Source of the DNA: Candidatus Colimorpha enterica
Lineage (GTDB): Bacteria > Bacillota > Clostridia > Oscillospirales > CAG-272
NCBI GenBank assembly: GCA_000433515.1
Contig: FR891047.1
Span: forward strand, 1 to 12,633
Direction of reading: 5' to 3'
DNA length: 12,633 nt
Below the pieces are notes generated by a model that searched no databases, was not told where the DNA came from, and saw only the letters and a list, made by a program, of their open reading frames with translations. Position numbers and translations under genes: made by a program. Positions 6,328-12,633 of the stretch are shown here, one piece after another. Position 1 is the stretch's first letter. Each line of letters begins with the position of its first letter.

Positions 6328-6793
6328 ACCGACCTCCTTCGGTTCCTTACTCAGAGCTTATGATTGTTCGGTCCTTCCCGAAAAAAATTTTTCCAGTACT
6401 ATGACCTCTGCTGACTTCTTGCAGTTCGTTGTAACTATACTTCGTTTCGAATATGTCTACTCCCACGCACCTGCGAGACCTCCTCGGGTAAGCGTAATCA
6501 CCTTCACCTCATATATCTGCTGCATTTACACCTTGAACTTCGGGCAGTATCGGACTTCGTTTTGAATAGGAAACTCGTCCGTTTCAAGTATGCCTTATAT
6601 ACAGTTTCTGTTCAGTCAGAAGCATTGCAAGCAATGCGAGGTTTTGCCCACAGAGACACTTTTAAGTCTCCGCATCCGACTTCTTTCAGAATCCGTCTCA
6701 CGGCGGACGCCCTTGTCTTCGGCTAACAGTTTCTACTGCCAAGTCTGTAGCGGACTTTCACCGCCAAGTTATTACGCGTGCCGAGCACAATAT

Positions 6794-6837
6794 AAAAAGC
6801 ACCCAAAGAATGAATTTACACATTCTCTGAGTGCTTT
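6794..6837 (-). terminator. Intrinsic terminator that served as the intron target
   Basis: AAAGCAC (6796-6802) and AGAATG pair with CATTCT and GTGCTTT (6831-6837), with two mismatches and an 8-nt loop. On the minus strand the stem runs into GCTTTTTATATT, and the intron begins immediately after (6788). The hairpin, T tract and intron lie in the same orientation, as group IIC introns require. Confidence 0.8.
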
Positions 6838-6922
6838 GTTGCCAAACGGCCAGTATGAAATTGTAAACACAGAGGGAGGTCCGTCTGTGTCCATCAAGTT
6901 CTGTGCTTCCCGTCAGAAAGCA
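6838..6922 (-). other. Non-coding stretch with a hairpin between two terminators
   Basis: ACACAGA (6867-6873) pairs with TCTGTGT (6884-6890) around a 10-nt loop. The 40-codon minus-strand frame starting at ATG 6893 has no ribosome binding site and runs into the intron. With the flanking terminators, this would form part of a structured transcript from the promoter at 7013-7041. No known RNA family was recognised. Confidence 0.35.
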
Positions 6923-6960
6923 TAAAAACAGTGCCTGAAAAATACTCTCTCAGACACTGT
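6923..6960 (-). terminator. Promoter-proximal intrinsic terminator / attenuator
   Basis: On the minus strand, ACAGTGTCTGA (6960-6950) pairs along 11 bp (one G-U) with TCAGGCACTGT (6938-6928). TTTTT (6927-6923) follows. It lies about 46-83 nt after the start predicted from the promoter at 7013-7041, so it would give a transcript of about 80 nt. Confidence 0.8.
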
Positions 6961-7012
6961 GTAACATGAAAACTATAACTGCAAAAATGCAATCAATCAA
7001 ACTTACAATGAA

Positions 7013-7041
7013 ATTATAGCAGAAATCGAGATGGATTTCAA
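7013..7041 (-). promoter_or_regulatory. Sigma-A promoter with no evident gene downstream
   Basis: On the minus strand, TTGAAA (7041-7036) and TATAAT (7018-7013) are 17 bp apart, with TGC before the -10 box forming an extended -10. The predicted start is near 7006. Downstream are only hairpins (6928-6960, 6867-6890, 6796-6837) and then the intron. It may drive a small RNA or the leader of a gene since lost. Confidence 0.75.
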
Positions 7042-7281
7042 GAGGTTTTGCGGATTTTTATCAGGCATAGCTTATTACCGCGAATAAAGAATAAAATTTT
7101 TGAGAAATCCGGCTGAAAACAAGCACTTTGGAATCTGTAATAATTGAACCGTCTCTGTATCAAAATCAGGTGTACCACTGTATGCGGGAATTTTCATTCC
7201 AGCGTATAGGCAACCTGCACAAAGCCACGACATTCATTTTGTGCATCACGCTGAAATTTCATAGCTGAACAGGACTTCCTC
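7042..7281. other. Intergenic region upstream of the plus-strand giant gene
   Basis: I see no gene here. TGCACAAA (7216-7223) and TTTGTGCA (7238-7245) form a perfect 8-bp inverted repeat with a 14-bp gap, 36 bp upstream of the -35 box of the plus-strand promoter. An activator or repressor site is possible but unproven. Confidence 0.4.
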
Positions 7282-7310
7282 TTGACAAGCATTTTCACAC
7301 ATGGTAAACT
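7282..7310 (+). promoter_or_regulatory. Sigma-A promoter of the plus-strand giant gene
   Basis: TTGACA (7282-7287) and TAAACT (7305-7310) are 17 bp apart. The -35 is perfect and the -10 matches four of six. The predicted start is near 7317, giving a leader of about 33 nt to ATG 7350. This is far shorter than the leader of the divergent paralogue. Confidence 0.65.
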
Positions 7311-7349
7311 GTATTTGGAAACTTAATATTAATGCCATATGGCGGAAAG

Positions 7350-10300
7350 ATGAGTAAAGTTATGACCTGTATCAGAGAACAACGCAAGCCCACTTCTTCC
7401 GTAAGAAAACTCCGGCGTGGATTTTTGTCCGTGCTTCTTGCCGCGGCGGTAACTGCGGTGTCGCTGCCTCTCGGTGTTTTTGCCATAAGCGGCAATGATG
7501 AAGTTTCTGCCGCCGGCTCATATGACAGTTATACCTATGAGCTGACGGAAAGGCGGGAGGAAAACGTAAAGCACTTCCGCAATCCCGACGGAACCGTCAC
7601 GGCTGTTATGTTCGATATCCCGGTTCACAGGGCAAATTCCGACGGTGAATGGGAGGATATTGACAACCGCATTTCCGCATCGGCAAACGAACTTGCCACC
7701 TCCGATTCGAGAATTAAGTTCGCAAAGAAAACCACAGGAAACAGCGTAATTTTCACGCTCCGCGACGGAAACGGCAAGATAACGTTTGCCCTCGACGGCG
7801 CTGCAAAGAAGATAAGTGCCGAGGTAAGGAACGGCACGGCGGATGAAAACGCCGACGAGATCACAAAGCTGTCTCATATCGAAAGACTGAATTCGTCGGT
7901 CATTTACCGCGGAATTCTGCCGGAAACCGATCTTGAGTATGTCGTTGTCTCGAACAGCATCAAGGAAAATATTATCCTGAGATCCGCACTTGCCCCGGAT
8001 TCTTTCGTTTTCACAGTAAAGCTGAACAATCTTACGGCAGAGACCACCCCTGACGGAGGGATCGCCGTCATGCGGGAAAACAGGGAGACCGTTTACCGCA
8101 TCGCTCCGCCATTCATGTATGACGCGGCAGGCAATATGTCGGATTCCGTTGCATATACTCTTGAACAATCCGGAAACAACACATATAAAATAACCGTTTC
8201 CGCCGACAGAACGTGGATAAATGACGAAAGCCGCGTTTTCCCGGTGACCGTCGATCCTTCGCTTTCCACCGGTGATGACAATGTCACCGACCTTTCGGTT
8301 TCGTCATCCTCACCGACGTCAAATACCAACGTAAGCACATCTCTTTACGTTGACGCAAACGAGTCTGCATACTGGAAGTGCACAACACTTCCCAAGCTCC
8401 CCAATTATTCATATATAACCTCGGCAAAGCTTTCGGTGTACTGTTGGTACGGAACGAATTATGTCGGGGCTCATCGTGTTTCGTCCGGCTGGGACAGCAC
8501 GCTTGTGTATAACGATACCGTCGGAAGCTCCCCGAAAGGAGATATTTACTCAACTCCGATAGATTACAGCCACGTATCTGCCGGAAAAAACGGCGTCTGG
8601 GATATAACCGACCTTGTCCGCTCATGGGCAGACGGAAGCGTTCCGAATTACGGCATCTGCCTGAAGCCTGTTGCCGGCACCACCGTAACCGGCACCTGCT
8701 TCTTTTCATCAAGCGAAAACGGAGATTCCTCACACCGTCCGAGACTTGAGATCACATATACCGACACCTTCGGAATCGAGGATTACTGGAGCTATCTCCC
8801 CCACAGCGTCGGAACCGCGGGACGCGGATATATAAATCTTGCAAGCGGAAACCTTGTGTTCAGCGCCGGCACGCTTTCAACGACCGACAGCCTTATGCCG
8901 TATACAGCCGGCATGATCTACAATTCACAGCTTCAGGGCTGGCTCCATACCCGTCTGAACCGGGAAAATCCGTACAGCTTTGCAACCACCGCCGGCGGCT
9001 GGATGACAACGCTCAATCAGAGCATCGTTCCGAGGACAAGAACGAACAGCAGCGGCGCATCCGAAACATACTATCTCTATACCGACTCCGACGGAACGCA
9101 GCACGCCTTCTACGCAAGCACTGCGTCCGGGGAGAGCGGGATATATTACGACGAGGACGGACTGAAACTGAAGCTGACCGTCGGAACGTCGGAATTTGTC
9201 ATAGAAAATTCAGATAAGACCCGGTATACCTTCACAAAGAAGGATGAAAAGGACACCACGACATATCCCGGCGGATTCCTTACCGGTATAACCGATAAGA
9301 GCGGAAACAGACTCGTTTTCACCTGCAATGCATACGGCAGACCGCAGGCAGTTAAAATGAAGCCCGCCGGCGGGACCGAAATCACCTGCTTCAATATTTA
9401 TTACAACACCAAGGGAGTTATAAAGTATTTCCTTGATACAGTCACAAACGAGGCGGTGCTTCTTCACTATTCGGACACCCCGACCGGCGCGACGGGAAAT
9501 TATTACAGGCTCCTGCGCAGGATAGAGTATGCCCACGGAACGGCACAGACCACGGTCGCAAACTGGAATACCTTCTACTCCTCCGGCACCTGTTCGGGGA
9601 TCACCTCCGATGCGGTCTGTTATTATGAATACAATACCGACAAGCGTCTTACCGAGGTCCGCGACGGGCTCGGAAAGACATCGGTGAAATATACATATGA
9701 TGCTTCCGGAAGGGTCAGCTCGGTTCAGGAATTCGCCGGAGCCGGATATTCTTCTGCCGGTCAGAAGATAACCATTTCATACGGCAACGGCTATACAAAC
9801 GTCAGAACCTCCGGGACCGATGACGTGTCCGGAAACAGCGACGATATCCTGACCACCTACCGCTTTGATTCCGCAGGCAGATGCCTGAGCACACAGTCCA
9901 CGGATATAACAGGATCAACGTTCTACGGCGCATCGGTCGGAGAATATGTGTCGCGCGAGGACAATCCGAAAGCTGCAAACAGGCTGTCGGGTTCTTTCAC
10001 CGTGTCCGATCTCGGCGTCAATCTTCTCGGAAATCCCCTGTTTGAAAAGAACGGTTCAACAAGCCTTGAATACTGGAACACGACCGGAAGCGTTGCCCCG
10101 GTTCCGGACGCTCCGGCATCTCTTAACGGATATTCCTATGATACTTCGTTCAACGTGAAGATGAGCGCACCGTCGTCAATATACCAGGACGTTTCTCTCA
10201 GACACGGAACATATACACTCTCTGCCGACGTGATGCGCTTCTGGGCTGAAAACACAACGGTTGAGCTTAAGGCGCAGTCGCTTGAAGATTCCGCAAAGGT

Positions 10301-12633
10301 ATATACCGAAAAGTTCGCTTTCCGCAAGGAGCTTTCCCTCGGTGACGAGGCGCAGGCAAGCCTTACCTTTACGGTTGACAAACCGCTCGGATATTCAACC
10401 GAAAAGTACAGAATAACCCTCAGTGTCACAGGAGGCAGCACCTCGGATTATGCCACGGTCGGTAAGATAATACTTACAAACGGAATCGGCACCGGAGCCG
10501 TCAGCCGTGTCATCTGCGGAGGCTTCAACTCGTCATTTTATAACGGCGCAGCGACAGTTCCGATCTCGGATTTCTGGAAGCTGAACGGCACATCATCCGG
10601 TGTGAGCACCTTTATTTCCGCAACCGGTGACCTTTATCTGTATCTTAACGGCGGTTCCGGACTTACGGATAAGTATGTCTCTCAGACCGTATTCAAAGCC
10701 TCAGAGGAAGAGAAAAACAGCTTCACATCCTCCGGCGGAAGCGGGGTGTTTTATCCGCAGAAGCAGTACCGCCTGTCCGGAAGAGCCTGGAGCCAGTCGG
10801 CATACAAAAATGCCGAAAGCAAGTTTGAACTCCGGGCGGAAATCACCGAACTGTACTTTGAAAACGGGGCGCTGTGTTCCGGAACAAAGGTAAGATCGCT
10901 TGAATTCAACCGCGATTACGGCTCATGGCAGTTTGTCAGCGGATATATTTCGACAAGTGCAAACAGATTCATAGATAAAATAGAAATAATCTGCGATTAC
11001 AGCCGTCAGAAAGGCACTGCCTATTTCGACGATATATCGTTCTGCTATATCGGTAACGAGTCTCTCCCTCAGACGACTGAGTACGGAGACAACGGACTTC
11101 CGACAAAGGTTTCCGACGGTATTTCCGAGAAGTATTACGAGTACAACAGCGACGATACCGTTAAAACCGTAATAACCAGAAGAAGCGTAACGACCTATAC
11201 CTATGATGCCAAAGGAAGACTCACCTCGGTCAGCGTCTACAACTTCCTTGGCGATCCGACGAAGGATAAGTGCGGCTATACCGCGGCTTCGCCAAAGACT
11301 CTGCGCTCGCGGACGAATTATATCTACAACTCATACGGTCTTGTTACATCGACTGAAACGTATACTGTCGATAAGAATACCGGAAGCGTCGATAAAAAAA
11401 TAACCTCCTCGAAAACCTACTGTTTAACGGCAGGGTCGAGAATTTTCGGCGCGCCTGCAACCGAAACCGACAGCCTCGGCAGAGTGACAAGGTATTTCTA
11501 TGATCAGAAAAAGGGACACCTCCTCGCCGTCATATCTCCCGACGGCAACGGAACGTCCTATACCTACGACTCCCTCGGGCGCATGACGCTTGCCGTTCCG
11601 GCAAAGGTAAACAGCTTAGGAACCGGATACACAAGCGTCACCGGCTCGGCAAAGGCATCCTACGGCTACAACAGCAGCGGTCAGCTCTCGTCGATTCTGA
11701 CCGGGCTTTCGGGATATTCGTTCAGCTATGACATTTTCGGCAACACCTCGTCTGTCGGCTGGGAATCCGCGTCGATAGCATCATATACCTACAACCCCGG
11801 CAACGGCAAGCTGGCTTCAATGACGTATGCAAGCGGGGTAACTGTCAGCTATGTGTACGATGAACTTGACAGGGTGAAGAAAATATGCTATGCTTATTCC
11901 GGCGGGGATCCGACTGCCGCGTATGAGTATACATATGACGCGAACGGTTATCTTCATAAGTTCACCGACCGCGTGTCAGGTCAGGTCACAGTATATAAGT
12001 ATACCCAGTCCGGACGGCTGAGGGAGTATTATGTAAACGACCTTGACCCGTCCAAAAAGAGTCAGACGGGTGTTTATAACGATTACGACTCGGAAGGAAG
12101 AATCAAATCGCAGGAAATTTACCGTGATTATGCGGCTTCCGGTGTTTTTGATTTGGCTGAGGCGCACTGGCTTAACTCATATGAATACAATGATGACGGA
12201 ACACTCAAGAGGTTCAGCAACAGTCTCGACTCTACGTATTACTCATTCAATTATTCATATGACGATTTTGGCAGACTGACAAGTAACAGCAATAGTCTTT
12301 ATACGAGAGCATCTGCGGAATACGGATTTGGCAAGGTCAATTACGAGTACACATATTCATCGAAGAACGGTTCAACATCGCTTCAGGTGTCGGGTGTCTC
12401 CACAAGCTACACCTACGGCACGACCGTCAGCGACACCGAAAACTGGTCATACACCTACAACAATGCGGGATATATAACCCACATCTACAAGAACGGCGTG
12501 CTCCAGTACAGCTATGCCTACGACGACCTCGGACAGCTGACAAGGGAAAACAACCTTCCCGCAAACCGGACGTATCTGTATTCCTACGACAAGGACGGGA
12601 ATATTCTGTCCAAAACGGAGTGCAGTTACACTA
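7350..12633 (+). CDS. Giant secreted DNRLRE / YD-repeat (Rhs/WapA-like) protein, 3' end outside window
   Basis: The frame is open for 1761 codons and runs off the window. Residues 1-45 form a signal peptide (basic KLRRG, then FLSVLLAAAVTAVSLPLG, cleavage after VFA). The conserved N-terminal domain (about 52-310) aligns without visible gaps to the divergent paralogue, with more than half its residues identical by eye. A DNRLRE/CBM96-like domain spans about 325-472 (VWDITDLVRSW, NYGICL, RPRLEITYTD). The Rhs preamble FGIEDYWSYLPHSVG follows, then early YD repeats (VKYTYDASGRVSSV, about 778). Two jelly-roll-like modules occupy about 891-1230 (LLGNPLFEKNG; ending GTAYFDDISF). A long YD shell starts near 1235 (TTYTYDAKGRLTSV, TSYTYDSLGRMTLAV, YSYAYDDLGQLTREN). 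GC is visibly higher than in the paralogue. ATG 7332 and ATG 7362 are in-frame alternatives; no start has an ideal ribosome binding site. The C-terminus, which would show toxin or anchoring function, is missing. Confidence 0.9.
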   Translation, partial: MSKVMTCIREQRKPTSSVRKLRRGFLSVLLAAAVTAVSLPLGVFAISGNDEVSAAGSYDSYTYELTERREENVKHFRNPDGTVTAVMFDIPVHRANSDGEWEDIDNRISASANELATSDSRIKFAKKTTGNSVIFTLRDGNGKITFALDGAAKKISAEVRNGTADENADEITKLSHIERLNSSVIYRGILPETDLEYVVVSNSIKENIILRSALAPDSFVFTVKLNNLTAETTPDGGIAVMRENRETVYRIAPPFMYDAAGNMSDSVAYTLEQSGNNTYKITVSADRTWINDESRVFPVTVDPSLSTGDDNVTDLSVSSSSPTSNTNVSTSLYVDANESAYWKCTTLPKLPNYSYITSAKLSVYCWYGTNYVGAHRVSSGWDSTLVYNDTVGSSPKGDIYSTPIDYSHVSAGKNGVWDITDLVRSWADGSVPNYGICLKPVAGTTVTGTCFFSSSENGDSSHRPRLEITYTDTFGIEDYWSYLPHSVGTAGRGYINLASGNLVFSAGTLSTTDSLMPYTAGMIYNSQLQGWLHTRLNRENPYSFATTAGGWMTTLNQSIVPRTRTNSSGASETYYLYTDSDGTQHAFYASTASGESGIYYDEDGLKLKLTVGTSEFVIENSDKTRYTFTKKDEKDTTTYPGGFLTGITDKSGNRLVFTCNAYGRPQAVKMKPAGGTEITCFNIYYNTKGVIKYFLDTVTNEAVLLHYSDTPTGATGNYYRLLRRIEYAHGTAQTTVANWNTFYSSGTCSGITSDAVCYYEYNTDKRLTEVRDGLGKTSVKYTYDASGRVSSVQEFAGAGYSSAGQKITISYGNGYTNVRTSGTDDVSGNSDDILTTYRFDSAGRCLSTQSTDITGSTFYGASVGEYVSREDNPKAANRLSGSFTVSDLGVNLLGNPLFEKNGSTSLEYWNTTGSVAPVPDAPASLNGYSYDTSFNVKMSAPSSIYQDVSLRHGTYTLSADVMRFWAENTTVELKAQSLEDSAKVYTEKFAFRKELSLGDEAQASLTFTVDKPLGYSTEKYRITLSVTGGSTSDYATVGKIILTNGIGTGAVSRVICGGFNSSFYNGAATVPISDFWKLNGTSSGVSTFISATGDLYLYLNGGSGLTDKYVSQTVFKASEEEKNSFTSSGGSGVFYPQKQYRLSGRAWSQSAYKNAESKFELRAEITELYFENGALCSGTKVRSLEFNRDYGSWQFVSGYISTSANRFIDKIEIICDYSRQKGTAYFDDISFCYIGNESLPQTTEYGDNGLPTKVSDGISEKYYEYNSDDTVKTVITRRSVTTYTYDAKGRLTSVSVYNFLGDPTKDKCGYTAASPKTLRSRTNYIYNSYGLVTSTETYTVDKNTGSVDKKITSSKTYCLTAGSRIFGAPATETDSLGRVTRYFYDQKKGHLLAVISPDGNGTSYTYDSLGRMTLAVPAKVNSLGTGYTSVTGSAKASYGYNSSGQLSSILTGLSGYSFSYDIFGNTSSVGWESASIASYTYNPGNGKLASMTYASGVTVSYVYDELDRVKKICYAYSGGDPTAAYEYTYDANGYLHKFTDRVSGQVTVYKYTQSGRLREYYVNDLDPSKKSQTGVYNDYDSEGRIKSQEIYRDYAASGVFDLAEAHWLNSYEYNDDGTLKRFSNSLDSTYYSFNYSYDDFGRLTSNSNSLYTRASAEYGFGKVNYEYTYSSKNGSTSLQVSGVSTSYTYGTTVSDTENWSYTYNNAGYITHIYKNGVLQYSYAYDDLGQLTRENNLPANRTYLYSYDKDGNILSKTECSYT

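Larger units (their letters stand above)
5973..6788 (-). mobile_element. Group IIC intron, internally deleted (816 nt)
   Basis: Read on the minus strand, the element starts GTGCTCGGCAC at 6788. It shares blocks with the Oceanobacillus iheyensis group IIC intron as I remember it: AACTGTTAGCC (6727-6717), CAAGGGCGTCCG, GGATTCTGAAAGAAG, ACCCGAGGAGGTCT, then AAGTCAGCAGAGGTCATAGT (about 6415-6396) and GGGAAGGACCGAAC. These cover domains I-III. A reverse transcriptase remnant occupies domain IV, and domains V and VI end at 5973 with CTACTCGAT. The element sits right after an intrinsic terminator in the same orientation, the known IIC insertion preference. Intact IIC elements with a maturase are roughly 1.8-2 kb, so about 1 kb is missing. 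The fifth base departs from the GUGYG start consensus (here T), a sign of decay. Confidence 0.88.

Noticed and set aside
6058..6565. Plus-strand ORFs of 101 and 135 codons
   Set aside because: They lie antisense to the intron's RT remnant and domain I-III RNA. Frames antisense to group II introns are often open by chance.
6590..6925. 111-codon plus-strand ORF
   Set aside because: Most of it is antisense to the group IIC intron RNA, which explains the sequence better. The part beyond the intron (6789-6925) covers a terminator and a hairpin, and no protein family was recognised.
7518..8733. Minus-strand ORFs of 79-216 codons opposite the plus giant gene
   Set aside because: They are antisense shadows. 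The plus frame matches the paralogue residue by residue across the whole stretch.
1..12633. CRISPR array, complete insertion sequence, rRNA
   Set aside because: No regularly spaced direct repeats, no transposase with terminal inverted repeats and no rRNA signature sequences were seen. The repetition in the giant genes is protein-level YD repetition.

Overview
The window reads as a chromosomal accessory segment of a low-to-mid GC Gram-positive anaerobe, most likely a gut clostridium (Oscillospirales/Lachnospirales type). The reasons are consensus sigma-A promoters, AGGAG-type ribosome binding sites, a DUF6514-like small protein, a DUF5348 remnant, a group IIC intron, and very large secreted DNRLRE plus YD-repeat proteins. 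The genus cannot be fixed from the sequence.

Layout. Two giant, homologous, divergently transcribed genes fill both flanks and run off both ends. On the minus strand, 4290 down to 1 gives the first 1430 residues of one protein. On the plus strand, 7350 to 12633 gives the first 1761 residues of the other. Both have the same architecture in nearly the same residue positions: signal peptide, conserved N-terminal domain, DNRLRE (CBM96-like) domain, Rhs-type preamble, first YD repeats, two tandem jelly-roll-like modules (about 890-1235), then a long YD-repeat shell. Neither C-terminus is present, so any C-terminal toxin or anchor is unknown.

Between them lies about 3 kb holding one intact small gene and decayed mobile DNA. 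From left to right: a 257-nt leader for the minus-strand giant gene with a consensus promoter and a strong hairpin; a truncated DUF5348-family ORF that ends inside its own terminator hairpin; a hairpin at 4722-4766; an intact DUF6514-like gene with its own consensus promoter; an AT-rich stretch without a convincing gene; and a group IIC intron on the minus strand (5973-6788). The intron's reverse transcriptase is reduced to its N- and C-terminal ends by an internal deletion, and its domain V differs from the known IIC sequence at catalytic positions. It sits directly after an intrinsic terminator, the usual IIC target. Upstream of that is a minus-strand promoter (7013-7041) driving only hairpins and no evident gene, then the promoter of the plus-strand giant gene.

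Working together: the two giant genes probably encode secreted, cell-surface YD-repeat proteins with carbohydrate-binding-like modules (adhesion, or contact-dependent delivery if toxic C-termini follow). The intergenic elements look like accumulated insertions and remnants, not parts of one pathway. No RNA operon, tRNA, CRISPR array or complete insertion sequence was seen.
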